A stretch of 64,000 nucleotides of DNA from an uncultured Porphyromonadaceae bacterium (GTDB lineage Bacteria; Bacteroidota; Bacteroidia; Bacteroidales; Muribaculaceae). The stretch lies in contig CABUVO010000014.1 of NCBI GenBank assembly GCA_902495075.1, positions 36,056-100,055 on the forward strand, given 5' to 3'. Shown here piece by piece: positions 20,425-29,221 of the stretch (positions are counted from its first letter, which is position 1; the number at the start of each line of letters is the position of its first letter). The notes below the pieces were generated by a model that made no database searches, was not told the DNA's origin, and saw nothing but the letters and a program-made list of their open reading frames with translations. The translations under genes and the position numbers were made by a program.

Positions 20425-21228
20425 TCAATTGATATTCTTGAAGAGCTTCCATCCGGGAGCTCTTCTATATTTTTCTATAGATGAAGCCGGAACCAGGAGA
20501 ATGCAAGAATCATATAGAGCGGTCTCATCGGTTTCGAATATGAAGCTGTTGCAATCGAAAGGAGGCGGCGTAAGAGACATAACAGTCAGGGTGCGCAAGT
20601 TAATGCAACCGCTGAAAATCAATTCGCCAAGCAGATTGGCATTAGAAGGCAACACGGCGCTTCTCAGAGATTCGCAATCCGAGAAGGCATATGACTCCAG
20701 CTCTTTCATTCCTGCCGGCAATACAATCTCCTCAAGATTTACACAACGGGAAAAAGCATTGCTGCCTATATGAGTCACAGCTGATGGTATATTGACATGA
20801 TTCAATTCTCCACAATAGGCAAATGCATGAGAGCCAATGTCGCTTAGCCGTGAGGGGAATTTTACAGCTTCAAGATTATTATTCCATGCGCACATGGCTT
20901 TGGGAATAGCCTTGACATTTGCCGGAATTGTCAATTCCGAAATCGCGCATTCCCTGAAACACCCCTCCCCTAATGTAACGAGACTTTGAGGTAATTTAAT
21001 TGCTCTTAGATTGCCACACCCCAGGAACGCATATTCCCCTATAGTTTTTAATTTTGATCCAGATTCAAAGCGCACCTCTTTAATATCCATCCTGTCGGTA
21101 AATTCATATGCCCTGATTTCCGTGACTCTATTCGACACGAATAAAACAGAATCCTTCATGACCCAATTCTCGGCATGACCGAAGAATGGGAGGGACATAA
21201 AAAGAGATATTAAGAATTTTCCCAGCAT
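20425..21228 (-). CDS. Secreted BspA-like leucine-rich-repeat protein
   Basis: A signal peptide (MLGKFLISLFMSLPFFGHA) is followed by LRR_5-type repeats of the BspA family, with the recurring pattern of I..xAFxxCxxL (IGEYAFLGCGNLRAIKLP, IGSHAFAYCGELNHVNIP, IGSNAFSRCVNLEEIVLP, LESYAFSDCESLRSAVLP). The conserved end AYRRAPGWKLFKNI-like (KYRRAPGWKLFKNIN) is also typical. Such proteins are secreted or surface proteins that mediate binding in other species; the partner here is unknown. At 267 residues it is short for the family. It is last in a leftward gene set, 38 bp after the preceding gene. Confidence 0.88.
   Translation of the reverse strand: MLGKFLISLFMSLPFFGHAENWVMKDSVLFVSNRVTEIRAYEFTDRMDIKEVRFESGSKLKTIGEYAFLGCGNLRAIKLPQSLVTLGEGCFRECAISELTIPANVKAIPKAMCAWNNNLEAVKFPSRLSDIGSHAFAYCGELNHVNIPSAVTHIGSNAFSRCVNLEEIVLPAGMKELESYAFSDCESLRSAVLPSNANLLGELIFSGCINLRTLTVMSLTPPPFDCNSFIFETDETALYDSCILLVPASSIEKYRRAPGWKLFKNIN
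20440..20475 (+). terminator. Terminator of the pheT-yebC unit, embedded in the opposing gene
   Basis: An 11-bp stem GAAGAGCTTCC (20440-20450) / GGGAGCTCTTC (20455-20465), with one G-T pair and a 4-nt loop ATCC, is followed by TATATTTTTC. It lies wholly within the 3' coding end of the convergent leucine-rich-repeat gene. Confidence 0.8.
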
Positions 21229-21266
21229 CTTTGAATTTTCTCAGCATATTTTAAGATTATAAACAA

Positions 21267-21833
21267 TCAGAGGGAGGGGGCGAATTCGGGCGGAAGGATT
21301 TTTGCAGGATCTGCCGTATCAGCAGCTATTACAACAATCTTGCTTTCCCCGCGCCAAGGAAGCGGCGCATGATATCTCTTATACTCCACGCGAACCGGAA
21401 GATTGGCATATTGCATCCTGCGCAGCAATGTTGCAACCTGAGGGTCCTTGACAGAAAATTTGAAATCCTCACGATATACACGGGTAGTATCCATCAGCTC
21501 CTTATATGGAAGCATCACCCCTTCGTATGTCTGGAACACAGTGCCCCGTTTCTCAATATCTTCCACATAACCATATTGAGTTGCCTCTGATACGTATGGA
21601 GAAAAATAACGCAGATATACAGCAATAAAAAGCCCTATTACAACGCCTGCAATAGCAATCCATAGCCATAACCGCCAGTCTGGGCGTTTAGGCATTAAAT
21701 GCTCGAATTCCGATTCATCCTGCTCCCAATAATCCGGATCTTCCGGTTTAAGGTCAGGCAATTTAGGAGTTGGCGGTGTCTCCGGAATATCGGGACCGTC
21801 AAAAAAATCATTTTTATCGTCGTTGAAATTCAC
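21267..21833 (-). CDS. Small single-pass membrane protein of unknown function
   Basis: I do not recognise the family. The 188-residue protein has a proline- and acid-rich N-terminal 50 residues (PETPPTPKLPDLKPEDPDYW), one membrane helix (about 56-76; LWLWIAIAGVVIGLFIAVYL) and a soluble C-terminal domain of about 110 residues (GYVEDIEKRGTVFQTYEGVM, VRVEYKRYHAPLPWRGESKI). The topology is probably cytoplasmic N-terminus with the C-terminal domain in the periplasm. It sits between the flippase-like gene and the leucine-rich-repeat gene, separated from the former by a 150-bp repeat-filled gap. Confidence 0.8.
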   Translation of the reverse strand: MNFNDDKNDFFDGPDIPETPPTPKLPDLKPEDPDYWEQDESEFEHLMPKRPDWRLWLWIAIAGVVIGLFIAVYLRYFSPYVSEATQYGYVEDIEKRGTVFQTYEGVMLPYKELMDTTRVYREDFKFSVKDPQVATLLRRMQYANLPVRVEYKRYHAPLPWRGESKIVVIAADTADPAKILPPEFAPSL

Positions 21834-21839
21834 GTTCGA

Positions 21840-22003
21840 TTAATGTTTAATGTTGAATGTTTAATGTGTAATTCCTTCGGTTAAAGGGCTATGCCTTTGG
21901 TTAATGTGCAATGTGAAATGTTTGATGGTCAATGCTTGATGTATAAATTCAAGAGGTATATTAGCCGGATGGAATTAAACATTTCACATTTCACATTTCA
22001 CAT
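21840..22003. repeat. Heptamer repeat arrays with inverted arms
   Basis: The left arm (21840-21873) is built of TTAATGT-type units, the right arm (21972-22003) of TTTCACA/TTAAACA units, roughly its reverse complement. Between them is a degenerate middle including TTCGGTTAAAGGG and TAATGTGCAATGTGAAATG. The right arm runs into the coding end of the flippase-like gene and supplies its TGA stop (21984-21986). Confidence 0.8.
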
Positions 22004-23057
22004 TATTTTTGCGCTTTCCTTTGTCGAGGGAGATGTAAGCCATGGTGAAAATGCCGAGGAGAATAAGCATTACAGTCTGTCCCGACCATTGAAGCATTGA
22101 GAAGGCTGTGCCGTCAGGGGTGCTTACGCCGTATATGGCAAGACCGAACATCACTGCAATGTTCCAGGGTCCAAGACCACCATTGGAGGGAATCGCCATA
22201 CCGATGGAACTTAACACAAACGCAACGAGACAAGGAGTGAGTCCGAATGCGAGTCCGGGCTGAGAACACAATTCGCGCGTAAATGGGAAAGCAAAGAATG
22301 CGACATACAGTTGAATATAATAACATCCCCAAATTGCAATCGAATATAACAGGAATGCCCATTTCCCCTTCATCTGGGTTACGACGGCAAAACCTTTCCA
22401 GGTCTCTTTTCCCCAATTCTCTATTTTCTTTACAGGACCGAAATTACTTCCCAGTCGAAAGATTGCCCATATAACAAGGCATCCACCCACAACCGCAATC
22501 CAGAAGCGCGGAGATGATGCGGTTGCCAAAAGTCCCTGACCTACGGGATATTTCGTAAGGAAGGCGTTGATGGCAGGGGTTGCGACAATGAATGCCAATA
22601 TAGTGAGCAAAAGGACACAGATTGTGTCTGACAGGCGGTCAGCGACCATAGAACCGAGCACTGTTGTGAACGGTGCTTTTTCACGACCCGCAATATAGGT
22701 GCACCTCCACACCTCTCCCAAACGGGGGAAGACAAGATTGAGGGCATAACAGCCGAAAATAGAACAGCAGAGTGCCATCAAAGGGGCTTTGATGCCGAGA
22801 CTGCGAAGCTGGATTCGCCATCGAAGAGCACGGAACACATGAGAAAGCACACTGATGCCCATGGCACAAAGTATCCACCAATAGTCAACGCCATGACGGA
22901 TAATATCCATCATTTCTGAGAAATTGACTTTTCGGAACATATAGCTGACCAATATCACAGTCAACGCCAGGGGCAGAAGCCAGCGCACAAGATAACTCAT
23001 TATCACACGCACTTTACTCTTCTTCACCCCTTTGTCTTTTATTTCCTTTTCGCTCAT
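21984..23057 (-). CDS. Flippase-like integral membrane protein (LPG synthase TM family)
   Basis: A polytopic protein with about eight membrane helices and the motifs of the lysylphosphatidylglycerol-synthase transmembrane / YbhN / AglD family: LRALRWRIQL-like (VFRALRWRIQLRSLG), CYALNLVFPRLGEVWRC, and a late SSIGMAIPSNGGLGPWNIAVMFGL. Such proteins are thought to act on or flip lipids or lipid-linked glycans. I chose the ATG for MSEKEIKDKG at 23057; an ATG six codons earlier is also possible. The gene is 23 bp after birA. Its last residues (NNVKCEM) are encoded by the 7-bp repeat array downstream, so the natural C-terminus seems to have been replaced or extended by repeat sequence. Confidence 0.85.
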   Translation of the reverse strand: MSEKEIKDKGVKKSKVRVIMSYLVRWLLPLALTVILVSYMFRKVNFSEMMDIIRHGVDYWWILCAMGISVLSHVFRALRWRIQLRSLGIKAPLMALCCSIFGCYALNLVFPRLGEVWRCTYIAGREKAPFTTVLGSMVADRLSDTICVLLLTILAFIVATPAINAFLTKYPVGQGLLATASSPRFWIAVVGGCLVIWAIFRLGSNFGPVKKIENWGKETWKGFAVVTQMKGKWAFLLYSIAIWGCYYIQLYVAFFAFPFTRELCSQPGLAFGLTPCLVAFVLSSIGMAIPSNGGLGPWNIAVMFGLAIYGVSTPDGTAFSMLQWSGQTVMLILLGIFTMAYISLDKGKRKNNVKCEM

Positions 23058-23080
23058 AAATGCAAATTTAATCAAAATCC

Positions 23081-23818
23081 TCAGGATAGCAAAAATTCAA
23101 CCTCCTTGAAAGCATATTTCCTGACTTCGCCTGTCTCAGTGTTTTCAACTTCAAGAAATCCCAATGGCTCAACCCCCCGGATTATTCCCAGATAGGTTTG
23201 CTCTGAATCCCGATCGCGGAAGGGATAAGGCTTGCCATCGAAACGCCACATGCATTTCTGAAATTCATCGTGGATATCCCTCCTGCCTTCAGCAGTGGAT
23301 ATTGCATCCAAGCGGCTTTCAAGTATCGAAACATATCTTTCCAGCAACGGTTCCAGAGAAAGCTCGGCACCTATCAGCTGAATCACAGACACCGGATTCG
23401 GAGCATCGCTGACAAATTCGCGCTGATTTATGTTTATGCCAACGCCGGCAATAGTGCGGGAAAGATCGATCCCCATAACAGAATGCTCTATCAAGATCCC
23501 GCAGATCTTTTTGTCGCCTACATAAATATCATTAGGCCATTTCACAGTTACTTCCAATCCCAATTCCGACAAGAGATCAGTCACGGCAAGAGCAACTGCC
23601 TCGCTGATCGCAAACTGATCGCGAGCCGCAAATCCATGAGGTTGCCACATCACGGAGAATGTAAGGTTTTTATCAGGTTCCGATTCCCAAGAATTTCCTT
23701 TCTGCCCTCTTCCGGCTGTCTGCGCACGAGTTGCCACAACAACCCCATTCGTATCAAGGGGGAGAGAAGCTACATGGCTGTTGGTTGATGGGCATTCATC
23801 TATCCAGATTATATTCAT
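23081..23818 (-). CDS. birA: Biotin--[acetyl-CoA-carboxylase] ligase
   Basis: The enzyme attaches biotin to carboxylase carrier domains through biotinyl-AMP. Motifs are clear: IWIDECPSTNSHV at the N-terminus, the nucleotide loop TAGRGQKGNSWES, KWPNDIYVGDKKICGILIE, and AGVGININQ. At 245 residues it lacks the N-terminal helix-turn-helix of E. coli BirA, so it is a ligase only, not a repressor. It overlaps tsaE by 4 bp (start codon within the tsaE stop region) and is 23 bp before the flippase-like gene, so the three are probably co-transcribed. Confidence 0.95.
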   Translation of the reverse strand: MNIIWIDECPSTNSHVASLPLDTNGVVVATRAQTAGRGQKGNSWESEPDKNLTFSVMWQPHGFAARDQFAISEAVALAVTDLLSELGLEVTVKWPNDIYVGDKKICGILIEHSVMGIDLSRTIAGVGININQREFVSDAPNPVSVIQLIGAELSLEPLLERYVSILESRLDAISTAEGRRDIHDEFQKCMWRFDGKPYPFRDRDSEQTYLGIIRGVEPLGFLEVENTETGEVRKYAFKEVEFLLS

Positions 23819-24246
23819 AGGCTAAGCATTCGTGAATTATCAGGAAGAACCTCAATATTTACGTCCACAATATCATCCGGAAGGAAATCCAGAGCGTTAC
23901 CGGGCCATTCTATCAGGCACACCGCCCCCGAATCCCAGTAATCGTCGAGTCCCATATCCAGCAGTTCTTCTGCTGTTTCTACCCTGTAGAAATCAAAGTG
24001 ATAGATACGGTCAGAACCGGCAAATGCGACAGCATCCGGCGCAACGGCATACTCATTCACAATACTGAAAGTAGGGCTTGATGCCTCGTCAACTGATCCC
24101 AGCGCATCACAAAGCGCAGAAATGAAAGTAGTTTTCCCTCCACCCATAGGAGCATGAAAAGCGAAGTGCCGCCGATCTCCCATTATTTCCACAAATTCCT
24201 TTGCAGCGCGTGGAAGATCCTCAATATTTTGAATTTTAATATTCAT
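23815..24246 (-). CDS. tsaE: tRNA t6A biosynthesis ATPase TsaE
   Basis: TsaE is the small ATPase that supports the TsaB-TsaD complex in making N6-threonylcarbamoyladenosine at position 37 of ANN-decoding tRNAs. The Walker A loop APMGGGKTT (residues 32-40, Lys38) and the family motifs SSPTFSIVNEY, YHFDFYR and CLIEWPGNA are present. The length of 143 residues is normal. It is the first gene of the leftward set and overlaps birA by 4 bp. Confidence 0.95.
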   Translation of the reverse strand: MNIKIQNIEDLPRAAKEFVEIMGDRRHFAFHAPMGGGKTTFISALCDALGSVDEASSPTFSIVNEYAVAPDAVAFAGSDRIYHFDFYRVETAEELLDMGLDDYWDSGAVCLIEWPGNALDFLPDDIVDVNIEVLPDNSRMLSL

Positions 24247-24283
24247 TATACCAAATTTTACGCGAAGTTAATCATTTATTTAT

Positions 24284-24291
24284 TATATTTG
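24284..24291 (+). promoter_or_regulatory. Putative -7 box of the dehydrogenase gene
   Basis: TATATTTG matches TAnnTTTG, 30 bp before the ATG at 24322, in the 75-bp divergent gap with tsaE. No clear -33 box. Confidence 0.55.
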
Positions 24292-24321
24292 CACCAAACA
24301 TATCAAGTAAATTAGAAAAAA

Positions 24322-25518
24322 ATGGGAAAAGTCCTTATAATCGGTGCAGGGGGTGTGGGCACAGTCGTTGCCCACAAATGCGCCCAGAATCCGGAAGTAT
24401 TTAACGAAATCGTATTGGCATCCCGCACAAAATCGAAATGCGACAAGATCGCTGCGGAAATCGGAGCCAAGAACATTGTAACTGATCGCGTTGACGCAGA
24501 CTCTGTTGAAGAGTTGGTAGAACTTTTCAACCGTCATCATCCAGACATCTGTATCAATGTTGCCCTACCATATCAGGATCTTACCATCATGGAGGCCTGT
24601 CTGAAATGCGGAGTCAACTATCTCGACACCGCCAACTACGAACCCAAGGATGAGGCACATTTCGAATATTCATGGCAGTGGGCATATCGCAAACGTTTTG
24701 AAGAGGCAGGTCTGACCGCCATTCTCGGTTGCGGTTTCGATCCCGGAGTCTCGGCAGTATTCGTGGCATACGCAGCCAAGCATCATTTCTCAGAGATGCG
24801 TTACCTCGACATCGTAGACTGCAATGCCGGCAACCACGGCAAAGCATTCGCCACCAACTTCAATCCGGAAATCAATATCCGCGAGATCACCCAGAAAGGG
24901 AAATACTGGGAAGACGGCAAATGGGTGGAGACCGAGAACCTCGAAATCCACAAGCCGCTCAACTATCCCAACATCGGTGAGCGCGAATCATATCTGCTTT
25001 ATCACGAAGAGCTCGAAAGTCTCGTGCAGAATTTCCCGACAATCCGTCGTGCTCGTTTCTGGATGACATTCGGGCAGGAATATCTCACACACCTCCGTGT
25101 GATTCAAGATATAGGCATGGCTCGCATTGACCCTGTTATGTATAATGGGCAGGAGATCGTGCCCATCCAGTTCCTCAAAGCCGTGCTCCCCGACCCCGGA
25201 TCGCTTGGAGAGAACTATACCGGCGAGACATCAATCGGCTGCCGCATCAGCGGTCTTGACAAAGAGGGCAACGATTCCACATATTATATCTACAACAACT
25301 GCTCACACCAGGATGCGTACAAAGAAACTGGCGCACAGGCTGTAAGCTACACCACCGGAGTTCCCGCAATGGTAGGCGCATATATGTTCCTCACCGGAAA
25401 GTGGGTGATGCCGGGTGTGCACAATGTAGAGGAATTCGATCCGGATCCATTCCTTGAGAAACTTGCAAAATCAGGACTTCCCTGGCATGTGATCATCAAC
25501 GAAGACCTTGAATTTTAA
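24322..25518 (+). CDS. Carboxynorspermidine/carboxyspermidine dehydrogenase (putative)
   Basis: An N-terminal Rossmann fold (GAGGVG at residues 8-13) and the saccharopine-dehydrogenase-family signature (YLDTANYEPKDEAHFEYSWQ, ILGCGFDPGVSAVF) are seen. The length of 398 residues and the central insert CNAGNHGKAFATNFNPEINI fit the carboxynorspermidine dehydrogenase branch, which reductively condenses aspartate semialdehyde with a diamine to make carboxy(nor)spermidine, the alternative spermidine route of many gut Bacteroidetes. The partner decarboxylase gene is not in this window. The stop codon is the first TAA of the downstream repeat array. Confidence 0.85.
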   Translation: MGKVLIIGAGGVGTVVAHKCAQNPEVFNEIVLASRTKSKCDKIAAEIGAKNIVTDRVDADSVEELVELFNRHHPDICINVALPYQDLTIMEACLKCGVNYLDTANYEPKDEAHFEYSWQWAYRKRFEEAGLTAILGCGFDPGVSAVFVAYAAKHHFSEMRYLDIVDCNAGNHGKAFATNFNPEINIREITQKGKYWEDGKWVETENLEIHKPLNYPNIGERESYLLYHEELESLVQNFPTIRRARFWMTFGQEYLTHLRVIQDIGMARIDPVMYNGQEIVPIQFLKAVLPDPGSLGENYTGETSIGCRISGLDKEGNDSTYYIYNNCSHQDAYKETGAQAVSYTTGVPAMVGAYMFLTGKWVMPGVHNVEEFDPDPFLEKLAKSGLPWHVIINEDLEF

Positions 25519-25592
25519 TGTTTAATTTGAAATGTGAAATGTGAAATGTTCGAGACAAAATTAAACATTACACATTAAACATTAAACATTAA
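25516..25592. repeat. Heptamer repeat, inverted pair
   Basis: The left arm (25516-25550) has TAATGTT/TAATTTG/AAATGTG units; the right arm (25560-25592) has ATTAAAC/ATTACAC/ATTAAAC units, near the reverse complement of the left, with a short loop around CGAGACA. The stop codon of the dehydrogenase gene (25516-25518) is the first unit. The RNA could fold into an AT-rich hairpin of about 30 bp, imperfect. Confidence 0.8.
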
Positions 25593-25600
25593 TTAAAACC

Positions 25601-27982
25601 ATGAACGGAAGAATAGTATCAATAGCGGCGGCAGGGGGAATCCTTGCCGCCTCGTCTATGGCGCTGACCATAAACTCAGATGCGCCGGTGAGTCGCGACG
25701 GCGACACGTATCTTATCAAAACAGGGAAAGCCACAGTGGCGGTGACACCTGTCACCAACGACATTTTCCGCGTCACCACCATCCCTGCCGGCAAAACAGC
25801 CCTGACCATTCCCAAATCCCAGTCTGCAATCCTCACTCCTACAGCAAATGAAGTAAGCTCTTTCGTCTCACCCAACGAATTCACGTTGGTAAGCCCGACG
25901 ACGGTGGTCAAAGTGAATCGAAGAAGCGGGAAAACGGTATTCACCAACCTTGCCGGCGATACGCTCCTATCCGAAGCTTCAGGTGTCAGCAACGCCGCAG
26001 AAGTGAAGAGAGTTTCTTTTTCTCCCGCAGGAAAAGAGAACTATTATGGTGCGGGCGAACGCGGACATTCATTGCGTCTCAACGGGGATACATTGGTGAT
26101 GTTCAACCGCCAGAATTATGGCTATACTGCCGGAGACCCGCGCATATCACAGATGGGGATAACCGTGCCCTATTTCGCTTCGGACAAGGGTTACGGTATT
26201 CTTTTCGATGATTACAACGCCTCTTCGCTCCATCTCGGTGATTCAATCGTCTATACGTCGGAGACCCCCAAACCCCTTTCCTACTATTTCATCAACGGCA
26301 ATGGCACCCTTTCGGGCACGACATCAAACTATACTCTCCTGACCGGACGCCAGGACCTACCTCCGTTCTGGGCATTGGGATATATAACCTCCAAATATGG
26401 TTACCACAATGAGAAAGAGGCACTTGGTGCCGTGGATTCCCTTAAGACCCGCGGTTATCCCCTTGACGGCATCATCTTCGACCTATATTGGTATGGGGTA
26501 GAGACAGACATGGGCAAACTTGCATGGGATCCGAAACAATTTCCCAACCATCGCGCAATGCTCGACTCTCTGAACGCCATGGGTGTGAACACTATCCTGA
26601 TTTCCCAACCTTACATCAACAAGAAAGGGGCAATCGACAATTACAATACCCTTGATTCCAAACGTATGCTTACCCGTGACTCCAGGGGGAAGACACACGA
26701 TGTGACCACGTGGGTAGGAGATGCCGGAATGTTCGATATTTCAAATCCCGATACACGGGAATGGCTTTGGAACCGTCTGCGTCCGCTCACAGCAGAGGGT
26801 CTTGCCGGATGGTGGGGAGATCTTGGAGAACCGGAGGTGCACCCTCTCACGATCGTTCATGCCAACGGAGAGACAGCTTCACAATATCATAATGTCTACG
26901 GCAATGAATGGAGTCGTCTGATCTACGAAGGTTTGAGAAAAGATTTCCCTGACATGCGTCCCGTTCTACTGATGCGCGGCGGCACTGCCGGACTGCAGCG
27001 CTATTCCGTGTTCCCGTGGACCACGGACGTTTCGCGATCATGGGGTGGTTTGCAGCCTCAGGTCAATCTGATGCTTAATTCCGGTTTGTCGGGGTTGGGA
27101 TATATGAGTTCCGACATAGGAGGCTTTGCTGTTGATCCGGCACATCCTTATGATCCGGAGCTATATGTGCGCTGGCTTGAAATGGGCACCTTTACTCCGG
27201 TGCTCCGCACTCACGCACAATATAAGCCGGAACCTTACCACTATCCCGCACAGGAAGAGATCACCAAACGTTTCATAAAGATGCGTTATGAATGGCTGCC
27301 TTACAATTATACGCTCGCTTATGAGAACGCGGCAAAAGGATTGCCACTTGCGCGTCCGCTGAATTTCGATGAAGATAACACCTCCGACCGCTATGCCAAT
27401 GTGCAGGATGAATATCTCTGGGGAAGCGAAGTGTTGGTGGCACCAGTGATGCAGAAAGGTGCGCGCTCTCGCAAGGTGCTCTTCCCGAGTGGAGAATGGA
27501 TCAACTGGAACAATCCGCGTCTACGCTATAATGGTGGCACCACTGCAACGGTTGCCGCTCCTCTCGGCACGCTCCCACTCTTTGTCAAGGCGGGAAGTTT
27601 CATACCTCAGTACATGCAACCGATAAGCAACGTAAAGGAATATGATCCGGCGAAACTCACGGTGAAATATTTCCCGACCGACAAAGAAACATCATATACA
27701 CTTTTCGAAGATGACCGTAAGAATCCCGAATCGCTCACCAAGGGAGCATATCGTCTCATCACATTCAAGGGATGGAGAAACAATGGGGAAACAAATATCA
27801 TCATAAGATCGGAAGGGGAATACGAAGGAATGCCTAAAACGCAGACCATCTCACTGGAGATTGTCGGCGTAAAGGCACCCAAGAAAGTAACAGGTGGAGA
27901 ATGGAAATACGATCCTAAGACTCAGACTCTTCGCGTTGAGGTTGCTTTTTGCGGCGAGGACGCTTACGTGTCGGTGGTTTAG
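25601..27982 (+). CDS. Glycoside hydrolase family 31 enzyme (alpha-glucosidase-like)
   Basis: A 793-residue exported enzyme with a signal-like N-terminus (AAAGGILAASSMALT). The GH31 hallmarks are present: N-terminal sandwich with YYGAGERGHSLRLNG, LDGIIFDLYWYG, the nucleophile motif GWWGDLGEPE (Asp about 407), GLQRYSVFPWTTDVSRSW (acid/base Asp about 476), and a C-terminal beta-sandwich with a DUF5110-like end. It hydrolyses alpha-linked gluco-configured or xylo-configured oligosaccharides; the exact specificity is unknown. It is not in a susC/susD setting. Its last 68 bp overlap the end of lpxB on the other strand. Confidence 0.93.
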   Translation: MNGRIVSIAAAGGILAASSMALTINSDAPVSRDGDTYLIKTGKATVAVTPVTNDIFRVTTIPAGKTALTIPKSQSAILTPTANEVSSFVSPNEFTLVSPTTVVKVNRRSGKTVFTNLAGDTLLSEASGVSNAAEVKRVSFSPAGKENYYGAGERGHSLRLNGDTLVMFNRQNYGYTAGDPRISQMGITVPYFASDKGYGILFDDYNASSLHLGDSIVYTSETPKPLSYYFINGNGTLSGTTSNYTLLTGRQDLPPFWALGYITSKYGYHNEKEALGAVDSLKTRGYPLDGIIFDLYWYGVETDMGKLAWDPKQFPNHRAMLDSLNAMGVNTILISQPYINKKGAIDNYNTLDSKRMLTRDSRGKTHDVTTWVGDAGMFDISNPDTREWLWNRLRPLTAEGLAGWWGDLGEPEVHPLTIVHANGETASQYHNVYGNEWSRLIYEGLRKDFPDMRPVLLMRGGTAGLQRYSVFPWTTDVSRSWGGLQPQVNLMLNSGLSGLGYMSSDIGGFAVDPAHPYDPELYVRWLEMGTFTPVLRTHAQYKPEPYHYPAQEEITKRFIKMRYEWLPYNYTLAYENAAKGLPLARPLNFDEDNTSDRYANVQDEYLWGSEVLVAPVMQKGARSRKVLFPSGEWINWNNPRLRYNGGTTATVAAPLGTLPLFVKAGSFIPQYMQPISNVKEYDPAKLTVKYFPTDKETSYTLFEDDRKNPESLTKGAYRLITFKGWRNNGETNIIIRSEGEYEGMPKTQTISLEIVGVKAPKKVTGGEWKYDPKTQTLRVEVAFCGEDAYVSVV

Positions 27983-29144
27983 GAGCATCCTCTGCAGGAG
28001 TCTCTGATTCCTCCACACCCAAAGAATCTGTGATAAGCTCGGCAACATACTCCGAAGCAACGGAGTTGCCGAGCTTTCTTTGCATCGTGCGGTAACCGGC
28101 AATCTGCCATTCGCGACGTGGCGAAGGCTGCAGGATGGGAGAAAGTTCGCGGGCGATTGATTCCACAGTGCAGTTATGCACAAGGAGTTCCGGAACAATG
28201 CTGTTGCCCACAATCAAATTCGGAAGAGACACATACTTCACTTTAAGCAGCTTCTCCATGATCTTGTAGGATAACTTCACGCCATTGGCTCGATAGACCA
28301 CCACCTGTGGAGTGCCGATGAGTGCGGTCTCGAGAGTTGCAGTGCCGGATGTCACGATTGCCGCCTGAGAATATTTCAGCAACGTGTGCGTTGAACCGAA
28401 CACTACTTTCAATCCCGGATCCTGAGCTATCTCCCGATAGAATTTTTCAGGCACAGCAGGCGCCGCACCAACCACATACTGGAAATCGGGAAAACGCTTT
28501 GCTGCAGCGATCATGAGTGGCAGATTGTTGCGAATTTCTCCCCTACGGGAACCTGGCAACAACGCTATTATCGGACGCGGATCATCAAGTCCCTGACGCT
28601 CCATGAAATGTTTTTTGGGTGGAATATGCCCTATGCTGTAGGCAATCTCCTGCACCGACGGATTTCCGACATAGGTCACATCATAATTATGTTTTTTGAA
28701 GAAACCGACCTCAAAAGGAAGAATCGAATACATCCTGTCGACATATTTCTTGATTTTCTTTACACGCCATTCCTTCCATGCCCACACCTTGGGTGAAATG
28801 AAATAATGAACCGGAATGTGAAGCCCGTGTGCATATTTTGCCAACTTAAGATTGAAGCCCGGATAATCCACAAGAACAAGAGCATCCGGGCGGAAATCAC
28901 GCAGCAAAGACTTTGCCTGCTTGAGATTACGCAGAATCACAGGAAGTTTACGCAAAACTTCACTGAATCCCATCACATTCATCTGATCATAATGAAGATC
29001 AGGCGCGTGACCGGCAGCCTTCGCCATAAGATCTCCGCCAAAGAAACGGATCTCGGCGGCTTTGTCTATATTCTTAATGGATTTTATAACGTTCGCGGCA
29101 TGGAGGTCTCCGGAAGCCTCACCCGCAATTATCATATATTTCAT
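27915..29144 (-). CDS. lpxB: Lipid-A-disaccharide synthase
   Basis: LpxB (GT19) joins UDP-2,3-diacylglucosamine and lipid X to make the lipid A disaccharide on the inner face of the inner membrane. Motifs include IIAGEASGDLHAANVI at the N-terminus, DYPGFNLKLAKYAH, YFISPKVWAWKEWRVKKIKK, LLPGSRRGEI and SGTATLETALIGTPQVVVYR. After the conserved core (ending near SLGVEE) there is an unusual Lys/Arg-rich tail (PPTRKRPRRKKQPQREESES), the distal part of which is encoded within the last 68 bp of the convergent GH31 gene. Confidence 0.96.
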   Translation of the reverse strand: MKYMIIAGEASGDLHAANVIKSIKNIDKAAEIRFFGGDLMAKAAGHAPDLHYDQMNVMGFSEVLRKLPVILRNLKQAKSLLRDFRPDALVLVDYPGFNLKLAKYAHGLHIPVHYFISPKVWAWKEWRVKKIKKYVDRMYSILPFEVGFFKKHNYDVTYVGNPSVQEIAYSIGHIPPKKHFMERQGLDDPRPIIALLPGSRRGEIRNNLPLMIAAAKRFPDFQYVVGAAPAVPEKFYREIAQDPGLKVVFGSTHTLLKYSQAAIVTSGTATLETALIGTPQVVVYRANGVKLSYKIMEKLLKVKYVSLPNLIVGNSIVPELLVHNCTVESIARELSPILQPSPRREWQIAGYRTMQRKLGNSVASEYVAELITDSLGVEESETPAEDAPKPPTRKRPRRKKQPQREESES

Positions 29145-29221
29145 GGGTTATTTCTTTATTAGATGCTGCCTCGCGGCGGTTTTCTATAATATCAACGATG
29201 TTGAGGCGTTTTTAATATATT

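Noticed and set aside
20417..20773. 118-residue plus-strand frame after the YebC-family gene
   Set aside because: It is antisense to the leucine-rich-repeat coding sequence and contains the yebC terminator.
23270..23788. 172-residue plus-strand frame within birA
   Set aside because: Antisense to birA, whose motifs are clear.
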